This document shows, in pieces, positions 36,901 to 45,794 of a stretch of 64,000 nt of DNA. Location: contig NZ_CP025804.1 of NCBI RefSeq assembly GCF_003352085.1, positions 1,550,001-1,614,000 of the forward strand, written 5' to 3'. The translations under genes were made by a program, and so were the position numbers. The stretch is from Sulfitobacter sp. SK012 (GTDB lineage: Bacteria; Pseudomonadota; Alphaproteobacteria; Rhodobacterales; Rhodobacteraceae). The stretch's first letter is position 1; each line of letters opens with the position of its first letter. The notes under the pieces were generated by a model. It did no database searches and was not told the DNA's origin. It saw nothing but the letters and a program-made list of their open reading frames with translations.

Positions 36901-39900
36901 AACAGGGCCGCGACGGCTATGATGCGCTTATTGCAGCGCTTAGCTTGACGGATATGGGGCCTGATCAGATCGGGCATTTCTGGCTGGCTGGGCAGGACGA
37001 AGACCACCGCCCCGGCAGCAGTGTCTTTGACCGAAATATGGAGCACGGGTTCTACAGCTTGATGTGGTTAGGCCAAGCGCTTGGCAGTCGCGATGGGGCT
37101 GATCCGGTGCATTTAAACGTCTTCACGACCGGCGCTGTACAGGTCCGAGACGAGGCGTTGGCCTTTCCTGAAAAAGCGATGATCAGCGGCCCCGCTGGGG
37201 TGTTGCCGCGCGAAGTGTCTGGGTTAACCTGTAGCACGGTCGATTTTGTGATGCCGGAGCCGCAGGTCGCATCCGGATTCTGGGCCCGTAAACCCGAGGA
37301 CGTTGACACCCAAGACATGACCGACCGACTGATCGAGGATCTGTTGGCAACGCCGGTGAATGCTGTCGTCGCTCACCGCGATGCGCGGCGTTACGTGCAA
37401 AGCTTTGCCGCACAGAACTTGGAGGCAGCGGATGTCCCTGGTTTCCAACAGGGTGGTACATATTTGATCACCGGTGGATTTGGCGGCATTGGCCAAACCA
37501 TCGCGGCACAGCTCTTGAAATCTTACGGCGCGCGGGTTGTCCTGCTAAGCCGGACACCGTTTCCACCCAAGGCGGAGTGGGCAGAATACCTGTCTTCGCG
37601 TGCGGCTGGAAACGCGACGGCGCAGCGTATTAGGGCGGTTAGACGGCTCGAGGCTCTGGGCGGTCAGGTCGACGTGCGGGTCGCAGATGTGGTTAACCTT
37701 GCGCAGATGCGCCGGGTGATTGAGGCACTGATGGCCGAGGGCAACATCGCCGGTGTGATCCATGCCGCAGGGGTTCTGGATGATGCGCCCGTGTTGGCCA
37801 AGACCCAAGCGGCCGTGGATGCGGTTTTGGCTCCCAAGGTCCAAGGCCTGCGGGTGCTTGATGCACTTTTGCCGGATGGCACGGTCGATCTGATGGTGCT
37901 TTTTGCATCAACCAGCACAGCGACGCGGGCGGCAGGACAGGTGGATTACGTTGCCGCCAATGATTACCTCAACGCGTTTGCGCGGTCGCGCAAAGGGGCG
38001 CAAACCCGCGTAGTTGCGGTGAATTGGGGTGTCTGGGCGGACGTTGGCATGGCCGCTGAAGCGTTTGGTGCTGAGACTGCGGGACCGCAGCCGGTGAACC
38101 TTCCTATGCTCGCAAGTAGCATGGTCAAGGCGGGCGGAGATGCCGTATTTGAGGCCTCCCTTGATGCCAAAGCGGATTGGTTCTTGGATCAGCACCGGAT
38201 GGAAGATGGCACAGCCGTGATGCCTGGCACCGGGATGATCGAAGCCTTGGCCGAGGCGGCACAACTTCAAGGGTCGGCGACTGGGTTTTCTTTGCAAGAC
38301 CTCTATTTCTTGCGCCCGCTAAGCATGAGCGAAGGCACCTTGCGGCAGATGCGTGTGCAACTACACCGCGACGGAGAAGGCTATGCCGCTGAGTTGCGCA
38401 GCGATGTCGTGTTTGAAGGCCGCGCGGGTTGGCAGCTGAATGCGCAGGCTCAGGTCGTGCCGTTGACGGGGACCGCCCCGGCGGTTGACCTGGATGCAAT
38501 TGCCGCCAGATGTGGCCCCATCGAAGAGGCTGGCGCGACGCGTCTGCGGACCCCACAAGAGGCGCATCTGGCCTTTGGGGCGCAGTGGCAGGTTTTGCGC
38601 AGCCGCGCATTGGGCAAAGGCGAGGGGCTGGCGCGTTTGGTGCTTGAAGAAGCCCTGACCGACGGCCAAATCTTGCATCCTGGCTTGATGGACATCGCGA
38701 CCGGTTGGGCGGTTGAACTCGCCGCTTCATATGATGCTGCGGACCTGTGGGTGCCTGTGTCTTACGGCGAGATCGCCATTCACGCGCCCTTGCCGCGTGA
38801 GGTGATCAGTTGGGTGCGCGCTGCTGCAGAAACGGCGCGCGACACCGCGCGGTTTGATGTGACGCTCTGTGCGCCCGATGGCACCGTGCTGGTCGAAGTG
38901 CGTGATTTTTCGATGACCCGACTGGTTGGCGGCTTTGCGGCGCAAACCGCAGCACTGGACCCTCGCGAGGTTGAATTTGACGAAGGCACCGGGGCCGAGC
39001 GCGTGCTGAGTGCGGCGGAAGAACGACTGGCCTATGCCGTCAGCCAAGGTATCATGGCTGCCGAGGGCCCTGAGGCGCTTGAGCGCGCTTTGTCTTCGGG
39101 CCGGTCGCAGATTTATGTGAGTGCGCTTCCGTTGGCAGCATTGGTCAAACAGGCCGATGCGCCGCCCGTTGAAATTAGCGCGGGTCAGAGTTTTGAACGG
39201 CCCGACTTGGACGGAACCTTTGTGGCCCCAAGCACGCCGACGCAAGAAAAACTGGCTGTGATCTGGTCCAATTTACTTGGTGTGTCGCCAGTAGGCGTCG
39301 AAGATAGTTTTTTTGATCTTGGCGGGCATTCATTGATTGCTGTGCGCCTTTTTGCCACCATCAAGCGTGAGTTCGGCGTGGAATTCCCGATCTCCGTTCT
39401 GTTTGAGGCCCCGACCATCGCGGGTTGTGCAGATTTGATTGTCGCTCAGATCGGTGAAGGGGAGGCCGGGGATGATGCCCCAGCCAAAGTCCCCGCGGGC
39501 CCAAGCTTTAGCTATCTGGTGCCGCTCAATGGGGTCAAAAATACCGCTGCACCGCTGTTTGTGGTCGCGGGCATGTTTGGCAATGTGTTGAACCTACGCC
39601 ATCTGGCGTTGCAATTTGGATCAGAACGCGCGGTTTACGGGCTGCAAGCGCGCGGGTTGATCGGGGAGGATACCCCGCATGAGACTGTCCAAGAGGCCGC
39701 GACGGCGTATCTCGAAGAGCTGCGCCAGGTTCAGCCAGAAGGGCCCTATTTGCTATCGGGGTTTTCAGGCGGAGGGGTCACGGCCTACGAGATGGCGCAA
39801 CGGTTGCGGGCGGTCGGCCAGGAGGTCGCTGTTTTGGCGCTGTTGGACACGCCGCTGCCGGTGCGCCCATCGTTGAGGCGACCTGACAAAGCTTTGATAA

Positions 39901-40349
39901 AGCTGCACGAACTGCGCCAGAAGGGCCCCAAGTACCTGAGTGAATGGGCGCAAAATCGCATCGCTTGGGAGCGTGAGAAACGCCAAGCTGGGACTACGGC
40001 ACCGCAAGTTGGGTTCAACAACACCAAGATCGAAGCCGCGTTTTTGCGCGCTGTTGGCTGTTATGATACGCCTGCATGGGACGGCCCAATGACGTTGCTG
40101 CGCCCCGTGCTGGACTGCCATTACAAAGTGACGGGCGGCAACTGGGTATCAGCGGAACGAGAGTATGTTTTTGCCGACAATGATTGGACACGTTATGCGC
40201 CGCTGGTGCAGGTGATCGAAGTGCCGGGAGACCATGACAGCATGGTTTTGAACCCCAATGTCGTTGTCATGGCGTCTGAGCTGCGCGAGGTCATTGCCGA
40301 GGCGTTAGGTCTGGCGCAGGACTGGCAGCACGCGACGGCGGCGGAGTAG
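33915..40349 (+). CDS. Type I polyketide synthase, KS-AT-KR-DH-ACP-TE
   Basis: A 2144-residue modular synthase. The ketosynthase (about 20-450) has Cys196, His332 and His372. The acyltransferase has Ser645 in GHSMGE; at the substrate-selecting position it reads AAHS (His744) instead of the usual HAFH or YASH. A KR structural part is followed by an active ketoreductase (about 1180-1375, NADPH loop GGFGGIG, Tyr1345). The dehydratase follows the ketoreductase, with His1427 in HRMEDGTAVMP (spacing one residue longer than usual) and Asp1593. A carrier domain (Ser1806, GGHS) and a C-terminal thioesterase (Ser1951, GFSGGG) end the protein. KR before DH is an unusual order. It heads a tight operon, five bases before the next gene. 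Confidence 0.93.
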   Translation: MVMDHKNDLRPLSGEPMGAGTSTDIAIVGMSVNVPGAQSVETYWENLRDGVESIRRLDDAALLAAGESLEKMRRKNYVPAAAVLDGFEEFDADFFGFSPKDAAILDPQHRKFLEVAWEAMEQAGHPPETIPGPVGVYAGCGMGSYFYFNICSNPDLVDDVGMFLLRHTGNDKDFLSTRVSHVFDLKGPSINLQTACSTSLVAIHYACQALHAGEVDMALAGGVTIELPQGRGYEFKENEILSPDGHCHAFDHRAQGTVFGSGAGAVALRRLDDAIADGDHIWAVIKGSAVNNDGAAKAGYLAPSVDGQSAAIVKALDAAGVAAQSIGYVECHGTGTYLGDPIEVAALTEAYRQSTQAEDFCRIGSVKTNIGHLDTAAGVAGLVKAALALHHEAMPPSLGFEKPNPAIGFEGSPFSVNASLTPWPRGDASRRAAINALGVGGTNAHTILQEAPVRAASEESDFPFHPMVVSARSKAALEANTAALAAHLRAHPEQPMADLAHTLKNGRRGFEKRRIVVAETHEEAAAALETGDTRRVFTHDHLGEGAQVVFMFPGGGAQYPDMARDLYETEPAFAEAMDQGLAHLQAQLDYDIRALWLPEPEARAAATEKLKKPSVQLPLIAIVEYALAQLWISWGVKPSAMVGHSMGENVAACLAGVMSFENLIDLVLLRGQLFDSVAPGGMLSVSLSRADLEGYLSEDLDIASVNGPQLTAVSGPDAALAALQERLSADDVDWQRIAIDIAAHSRMLEPILAEYRAFLATLDLQAPQMPFVSNRSGQMITSAQATDPDYWVGQLRNTVNFADCIDTLAAGPKRVFLEVGPGKALSSLAPMCAAVVPGQVLASLRHSDQDVADDAYFIGVIGRLWACGVEADWDQLWGEARRNRVLLPTYQFQRSPYFIAPGKAVVEAEPVIARSDDMAEWGAVPRWTPQFADVDADLDAALLAAKETRWLIFADAGGVANAVIARLQDAGHRVATVRAGDSFADLGEGNFTLAPEQGRDGYDALIAALSLTDMGPDQIGHFWLAGQDEDHRPGSSVFDRNMEHGFYSLMWLGQALGSRDGADPVHLNVFTTGAVQVRDEALAFPEKAMISGPAGVLPREVSGLTCSTVDFVMPEPQVASGFWARKPEDVDTQDMTDRLIEDLLATPVNAVVAHRDARRYVQSFAAQNLEAADVPGFQQGGTYLITGGFGGIGQTIAAQLLKSYGARVVLLSRTPFPPKAEWAEYLSSRAAGNATAQRIRAVRRLEALGGQVDVRVADVVNLAQMRRVIEALMAEGNIAGVIHAAGVLDDAPVLAKTQAAVDAVLAPKVQGLRVLDALLPDGTVDLMVLFASTSTATRAAGQVDYVAANDYLNAFARSRKGAQTRVVAVNWGVWADVGMAAEAFGAETAGPQPVNLPMLASSMVKAGGDAVFEASLDAKADWFLDQHRMEDGTAVMPGTGMIEALAEAAQLQGSATGFSLQDLYFLRPLSMSEGTLRQMRVQLHRDGEGYAAELRSDVVFEGRAGWQLNAQAQVVPLTGTAPAVDLDAIAARCGPIEEAGATRLRTPQEAHLAFGAQWQVLRSRALGKGEGLARLVLEEALTDGQILHPGLMDIATGWAVELAASYDAADLWVPVSYGEIAIHAPLPREVISWVRAAAETARDTARFDVTLCAPDGTVLVEVRDFSMTRLVGGFAAQTAALDPREVEFDEGTGAERVLSAAEERLAYAVSQGIMAAEGPEALERALSSGRSQIYVSALPLAALVKQADAPPVEISAGQSFERPDLDGTFVAPSTPTQEKLAVIWSNLLGVSPVGVEDSFFDLGGHSLIAVRLFATIKREFGVEFPISVLFEAPTIAGCADLIVAQIGEGEAGDDAPAKVPAGPSFSYLVPLNGVKNTAAPLFVVAGMFGNVLNLRHLALQFGSERAVYGLQARGLIGEDTPHETVQEAATAYLEELRQVQPEGPYLLSGFSGGGVTAYEMAQRLRAVGQEVAVLALLDTPLPVRPSLRRPDKALIKLHELRQKGPKYLSEWAQNRIAWEREKRQAGTTAPQVGFNNTKIEAAFLRAVGCYDTPAWDGPMTLLRPVLDCHYKVTGGNWVSAEREYVFADNDWTRYAPLVQVIEVPGDHDSMVLNPNVVVMASELREVIAEALGLAQDWQHATAAE

Positions 40350-40353
40350 GGCG

Positions 40354-41325
40354 ATGCACACAAGATTGCTTGTCGTTTTGTTAAATTTCCGCACGCCGGA
40401 TATGACCTTGCGCGCCGCCGAGGCAGCACTTGCTGACATGGATCAACAGGGTGCTGAACTGGTCATCGTTGATAACGCGTCCGGAGATGGGTCGTTTGAT
40501 AAACTCACCTCGGCAGTGCTGGCGCGTGGCTGGACAGTTGGCAACCGGGTTCGGGTCATTGCATCACCGGTCAATGGCGGTTTTGGCGCGGGCAACAATG
40601 TTGGCATTCGCGCAGGCATGAGCGACGGTGCGCCGGCTGATTTTGTCTATATCCTGAACTCTGATGCCTTCCCTGATCCGGGCTGTATCGGCACGCTGTT
40701 GTCGCATATGCAGGCCCACCCAAAAGTGGGCATCGCTGGCAGCCATGTGCGCGGCGAGGACGGTGTGGATCACTGCACCGCATTCCGCTTTCCCTCCATC
40801 GTCGGGGAGTTCGAAGGATCTGCACGACTGGGCGTATTTTCGCGGTTGTTTGCTGGGTCGGTTGTACCAATGGGCGTTCCACAAGTGGCGACGCGTCTGG
40901 ATTGGACAGCGGGTGCCAGCATGATGCTGCGCGGCGAGATGCTTGAGCGGATCGGGGCCTTTGATGAGACCTTTTTCCTCTATTTCGAAGAGACCGATTT
41001 ATGTCTGCGCGCGGCGCGCGATGGTTGGGAATGTTGGTACCTGCCCCAAAGCCGTGTGGTGCATATTGGGTCTGTATCAACGGGCATGAAAACTTGGGAA
41101 CGTATGCCGCGCTATTGGTTTGATTCCCGTCGTTACTATTTTGTTAAAAATCACGGTAGGGCCTATGCGGCCGCAGCGTTGCTGGCGCATCTGACTGGCG
41201 GCGCTTTGCACCGGTTGCGTGCGCTTTTGGGCCGCCGCCACCCGCAAGATCCCCCTAGATTCCTTGGTGATCTGCTGGCCCATGCCGTCACATCACGCGT
41301 ACCTGTTTCGGAGGACCGCACATGA
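40354..41325 (+). CDS. Family 2 glycosyltransferase
   Basis: A 323-residue GT2 enzyme of the rhamnosyltransferase-like subgroup. The N-terminus (LVVLLNFRTPDM) and strands LVIVDNASGDGS, VYILNSDAFPDPG and FFLYFEETDLCLRAARDG are typical; NSD/DxD-like residues bind the sugar nucleotide, and the E-T-D is the acceptor site motif. It stands between the PKS (five bases upstream) and the NRPS (four-base overlap), which suggests that it glycosylates the polyketide/peptide product or its polysaccharide acceptor. There is no membrane anchor, though the C-terminal part is amphipathic. Donor and acceptor are unknown. Confidence 0.88.
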   Translation: MHTRLLVVLLNFRTPDMTLRAAEAALADMDQQGAELVIVDNASGDGSFDKLTSAVLARGWTVGNRVRVIASPVNGGFGAGNNVGIRAGMSDGAPADFVYILNSDAFPDPGCIGTLLSHMQAHPKVGIAGSHVRGEDGVDHCTAFRFPSIVGEFEGSARLGVFSRLFAGSVVPMGVPQVATRLDWTAGASMMLRGEMLERIGAFDETFFLYFEETDLCLRAARDGWECWYLPQSRVVHIGSVSTGMKTWERMPRYWFDSRRYYFVKNHGRAYAAAALLAHLTGGALHRLRALLGRRHPQDPPRFLGDLLAHAVTSRVPVSEDRT

Positions 41326-44300
41326 CTGCGAGTTTCAATCCCGCTGCCTTTTCCTGCGTCATCCTAGGAGATCAATCGCTGACCATTGCCTGCGCGGATA
41401 TGATCTTAGCAGGCGGCCATAACGTTGCGGCGATCGTGACAGAAGATGCGGATGTGCGCCGTTGGGCCGAAGGGCTGGGCATTGCGGTGTACGGCGCTCC
41501 GCGCGATCTGGTTGGTGCTGGGCTTGACCCGTTTGACTGGTTGCTGAGCATCGCGAACCTGCGGATCATCCCTGATGACGTGTTGGCACTGCCGGGCAAA
41601 GGCGCTGTTAATTTTCACGACGGCCCGTTGCCACGCTACGCGGGGCTCAACACGCCTGCATGGGCGATCATCAACGGCGAAGCACAGCACGGTGTCAGCT
41701 GGCACATGCTGGAAGGTGGCGTGGATGAAGGCGATCTGCTGGCGCAGGTGTTGGTTGATATCGCGGCTGATGAGACAGCATTCAGCCTGAATTCCAAATG
41801 CTACGCAGCCGGGATGGAGAGCTTTGGCACAGTCATGGCACAGGTTGAAAGCGGTGCGCTTGCCCGTGTGGCGCAAGACCTGAGTTTGCGCAGTTATTTT
41901 GCTCGTGATGCGCGGCCTGTGCCATTTGGTTTGATCGATTTTACCAAAACCGTGGCACAGGTATCAGCGCTGCTGCGGGGGCTTGATTTTGGTGGCTATT
42001 GGAACCCGTTGGGCCTTCCTAAGGTCGCGTTGCAAGGCCGGGGAATGCAGGTGACAGCTGCTGAAGCCGCAGCTGGTTCTGGCGCGCCCGGAACGGTCTT
42101 GGATGTGGCGGATGGTGCCATTGTGGTGGCCTGTACAGACGGTGCCGTACGGTTGACGGGTGTTGGACTCCAAGATGTGGCAATTGGTGATGTGCTAGAT
42201 GCTGCGGATGCGGCGCTAGAGGCCGCGCAAGATCGTGCAGCAAAGGGCGAGGGCCGCTGGCGGCATGCGCTGGGGCGGATGGAACTGCTTGGCGTGCCAT
42301 TGGGTGGTGACGCGGGTGAAACGCTTGCACAAACCGTTGCGATCCCTGCTGGGACAAGTCGAGCCGAGGCGATTGCTGCTATCGGCACAATGGCGCTTTT
42401 GGGCGCTGGGCAGGATGCAGGTGATATTGGCGTTGCCGTGGAAACGGGCTTTGCCGGGTACCTCTCTGATTGGCTGCCGTTGCGCGTTGGGGACGGGGAC
42501 GTTGCAGCGCAGCTGGACAAGATTGTGGGCGCGCAAGGCTTTGCCGTTGATCTGCCAGAGCGCGATACTCAGATAGTCGCAGGTCGCCCAGACATCATGC
42601 TGACGGATGGCAGGCTGGATGACAATTCGGTGCTGAGTATTGGCGTGATCGAGGCAGAGATCACTCTGACCTCATCGCAGCTGTCTCAACCGGCGATGGA
42701 CATATTGGTGGCCCGCCTTGAGACGGCGCTGGCGGGCACATTGGAACCGCGTAGTTTGCCTGAAGCAGAGCGCACGCTGACCCTTGAGACATGGAATAAT
42801 ACAAAGAGGTCTTACGATCCGTCAACGTTGATCCACACTGCGTTTGAGGCGCAGGTTTCGCGTTCGCCTGATGCGGTTGCATTGGTTTTTGAAGGGCAAT
42901 CGCTAAGTTACGCCGAGCTTAACGCCCGCGCGAACCGGGTGGCACATGTCTTGAGGGATATGGGTGCCGGACCCGGGATCCCCATCGGACTGAGCATCGC
43001 GCGAGGGCCTGATATGCTGATTGGCGCGCTTGGTATTCTAAAAACGGGTGGGGCGTATGTGCCGCTTGATCCCGGCTATCCTGCCGACCGGATCGCGCAT
43101 TATATCGCGGATAGTGCAGCGCCCATCATTGTGACCCAAAGCGCGCTTGCTGATGGCCTGCCTAAAGGGGACGCGGCGCTTTTGGTGCTGGATACTGATG
43201 CGCGTCTGGACGGGGCCCCTGAGGGGAACCTGGACGTTGCGCTAACGGCCGAGAGACTCGCATATTTGATCTATACATCGGGATCCACCGGGACGCCCAA
43301 AGGCGTGATGGTCGGTCACGGCAATGTCGCCAATTTCTTTACAGGCATGGATGAACGGATTGACCATTCTGATGGCTCCGTCTGGCTTGCGGTGACCAGC
43401 CTTTCGTTCGATATCTCGGTGCTAGAGCTGTTCTGGACGCTGTCGCGCGGCTTTAAGCTGGTGCTTGCGGGCGATGACAGTCGCACAGAACTGAGCCGCG
43501 GACCTATCGCCGTGTCGGACCGCAAGATTGATTTCAATCTGTTTTATTGGGGTAATGATGATGGCGTCGGTCCAGCGAAATACCAGTTGTTGCTGGAGGG
43601 TGCGAAATTCGCGGATGCCAATGGTTTCAATGCGGTTTGGACTCCTGAGCGGCATTTTCACGCCTTTGGCGGCCCTTATCCGAACCCGTCGGTCACTGGT
43701 GCTGCGGTTGCTGCGGTCACGCAAAATCTGGACGTAAGGGCAGGGTCCTGCGTTGCTCCGCTGCATCATCCGGCGCGCATCGCCGAGGAATGGGCGGTCA
43801 TCGACAACCTTACGAACGGGCGTGTAGGCCTCGCGATTGCCAGCGGCTGGCAGCCTGATGATTTTGTGTTACGCCCCGAAAACGCCCCCCCTGAAAACAA
43901 GCCTGCGATGTATGCGGCTATCGACCAGTTGCGTGCGCTTTGGCGCGGTGAAGCGGTCGAGTTTCCGACCAAAGACGGCACTCCCTTTGCTGTCGTGACG
44001 CAGCCGCGTCCCGTGTCCAAGGAGTTGCCTATTTGGGTGACGACGGCAGGCAATCCCGAGACGTGGAAAGAGGCAGGGCAAATCGGTGCCAACGTCCTGA
44101 CGCATCTGTTGGGCCAGTCGGTGGACGAGGTCGCCGATAAGATCAAGATTTACCATGATGCGCTGCGCGGTGCGGGGCATGATCCAGCAGATCACAAAGT
44201 CACGGTCATGCTGCATACGTATTTGGCGCAAACCCGTCAGCAAGCCGAAGATATCGCGCGCGGTCCGATGAAGGATTACCTGCGGTCGGCTGCGGGGTTG

Positions 44301-45794
44301 ATCAAGCAATACGCGTGGGCCTTTCCGGCTTTCAAGAAACCCAAAGGGGTGACGAACCCGTTTCAAGTTGACCTAGAGAGCCTGGATGAGATCGAGATGG
44401 AAGCGATCCTCGATTTCGCATTCGAGCGCTATTTCAATGACAGTGGGCTCTTTGGCACCATCGAGGACGGCGTGGCGCGCACAGAACAGCTTAAACGGAT
44501 TGGGGTGGATGAGATCGCCTGTCTAATCGACTACGGTATCTCCGTGCCAGAGGTCATGGCGGGGCTTGTTCCGTTGGCCGAAGTCTTGCGCTGCGCCAAT
44601 GCCGGATCGCAGTTGGAAGAGGATGATTATTCGCTTGCGGCGCAGTTGATGCGCCACAAGGTCAGCCACCTGCAATGCACACCGTCGATGGCACAGATGT
44701 TGGTGACCAATGACGAGACGCGCCATGCTTTGTCGGGCTTGCGTGAGATGATGGTGGGCGGTGAAGCCTTGCCGGGGGTGCTGGTTGAGGCGCTGCAATT
44801 GGCAACGCGAGGACGCATCCAAAACATGTATGGGCCAACGGAAACGACGATCTGGTCCACCGTTCAAGATGTCACCAAAAGCAAAGGCGCGGCCCATATT
44901 GGCACGCCGATTGCCAACACCCAAACCTATGTCTTGAACGACGTGCTGGAACCCTGCGCAGTAGGTGTTGCGGGCGAGTTGTATATCGCGGGCTACGGCG
45001 TCACGCAGGGGTATTGGAAACGCGAAGCTATGACGGCGGAGCGGTTTGTGGCCAACCCCTTTGGACCTGGCAAGATGTACCGCACCGGCGATCTGGTCGC
45101 TTGGACAGTGCACGGCACGCTTAGTTTCATGGGGCGTGCGGACGATCAGGTGAAAATCCGAGGCCACCGTATTGAGTTGGGCGAAATTGAAGCAGCCCTA
45201 GCAGCGCAGCCCGGCGTTACGCAAGCGGTCGTTGTTGCCCGTGATGCCGCAGGAGGCGCGCAGTTGGTGGGGTATGTCATCGCTGAAGCACCTGTCTCGG
45301 AGGATGCGTTGCGGCGCGCATTGTCGAGTACATTGCCCGATATCATGCTGCCGGCGCGGATCGTTACGATTGAGCGTTTCCCGCTGACGCCAAATAAAAA
45401 GATCGACCGAAAAGCGTTGCCCGCCCCACAAACGAAAACTGCCAGAGCAACGGCACCAAGTGCTCCGCCAGCGGATGATACCCAACGCGCGATTGCCGAG
45501 GTCTGGTCGCGCATCCTTGGGATTTCTCAGATACAGCCAGCGGATAATTTCTTTGCGCTGGGCGGGCATTCTTTGCTGGCCGTACAAGCACATAGAGACA
45601 TCAAGGCGGCGCTTGGCGCTGATCGATTGTCGATCACCGACATTTTCCGGTTTCCTACGCTTGAAGGTCTGGCCGCCCATATGGGCAAGGGGTCCAGCGC
45701 GCCTGCAGCCGTCGAAGAACCAGCACCCGACCGGTCCGAGACGATGTCTAAACGCAAGGCGATGCGCGCCGGGCGTAGCAGGACTGGCGTATGA
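41322..45794 (+). CDS. NRPS: formyltransferase - partial C - adenylation with embedded luciferase-like monooxygenase - carrier
   Basis: A 1490-residue synthetase. Residues about 1-310 form a methionyl-tRNA-formyltransferase-like domain with Asn97, His99 and Asp135 (VNFHDGPLP, VDEGDL), so N-formylation is expected. About 330-480 looks like the C-terminal lobe of a condensation domain (SDWLPLR) with no HHxxxDG, so it cannot condense. An adenylation domain begins near 500 (YTSGSTGTPKG near 651), is interrupted after the A4-A5 region by a MupA/Atu3671-type flavin monooxygenase (about 727-1090, FNLFYWGNDDG to VPEVMAGLVPLAE), then resumes (NMYGPTET, YRTGD, KIRGHRIE, NKKIDRKALP). A carrier domain has Ser1417 (GGHS). 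No thioesterase. The amino acid is unknown. Confidence 0.92.
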   Translation: MTASFNPAAFSCVILGDQSLTIACADMILAGGHNVAAIVTEDADVRRWAEGLGIAVYGAPRDLVGAGLDPFDWLLSIANLRIIPDDVLALPGKGAVNFHDGPLPRYAGLNTPAWAIINGEAQHGVSWHMLEGGVDEGDLLAQVLVDIAADETAFSLNSKCYAAGMESFGTVMAQVESGALARVAQDLSLRSYFARDARPVPFGLIDFTKTVAQVSALLRGLDFGGYWNPLGLPKVALQGRGMQVTAAEAAAGSGAPGTVLDVADGAIVVACTDGAVRLTGVGLQDVAIGDVLDAADAALEAAQDRAAKGEGRWRHALGRMELLGVPLGGDAGETLAQTVAIPAGTSRAEAIAAIGTMALLGAGQDAGDIGVAVETGFAGYLSDWLPLRVGDGDVAAQLDKIVGAQGFAVDLPERDTQIVAGRPDIMLTDGRLDDNSVLSIGVIEAEITLTSSQLSQPAMDILVARLETALAGTLEPRSLPEAERTLTLETWNNTKRSYDPSTLIHTAFEAQVSRSPDAVALVFEGQSLSYAELNARANRVAHVLRDMGAGPGIPIGLSIARGPDMLIGALGILKTGGAYVPLDPGYPADRIAHYIADSAAPIIVTQSALADGLPKGDAALLVLDTDARLDGAPEGNLDVALTAERLAYLIYTSGSTGTPKGVMVGHGNVANFFTGMDERIDHSDGSVWLAVTSLSFDISVLELFWTLSRGFKLVLAGDDSRTELSRGPIAVSDRKIDFNLFYWGNDDGVGPAKYQLLLEGAKFADANGFNAVWTPERHFHAFGGPYPNPSVTGAAVAAVTQNLDVRAGSCVAPLHHPARIAEEWAVIDNLTNGRVGLAIASGWQPDDFVLRPENAPPENKPAMYAAIDQLRALWRGEAVEFPTKDGTPFAVVTQPRPVSKELPIWVTTAGNPETWKEAGQIGANVLTHLLGQSVDEVADKIKIYHDALRGAGHDPADHKVTVMLHTYLAQTRQQAEDIARGPMKDYLRSAAGLIKQYAWAFPAFKKPKGVTNPFQVDLESLDEIEMEAILDFAFERYFNDSGLFGTIEDGVARTEQLKRIGVDEIACLIDYGISVPEVMAGLVPLAEVLRCANAGSQLEEDDYSLAAQLMRHKVSHLQCTPSMAQMLVTNDETRHALSGLREMMVGGEALPGVLVEALQLATRGRIQNMYGPTETTIWSTVQDVTKSKGAAHIGTPIANTQTYVLNDVLEPCAVGVAGELYIAGYGVTQGYWKREAMTAERFVANPFGPGKMYRTGDLVAWTVHGTLSFMGRADDQVKIRGHRIELGEIEAALAAQPGVTQAVVVARDAAGGAQLVGYVIAEAPVSEDALRRALSSTLPDIMLPARIVTIERFPLTPNKKIDRKALPAPQTKTARATAPSAPPADDTQRAIAEVWSRILGISQIQPADNFFALGGHSLLAVQAHRDIKAALGADRLSITDIFRFPTLEGLAAHMGKGSSAPAAVEEPAPDRSETMSKRKAMRAGRSRTGV

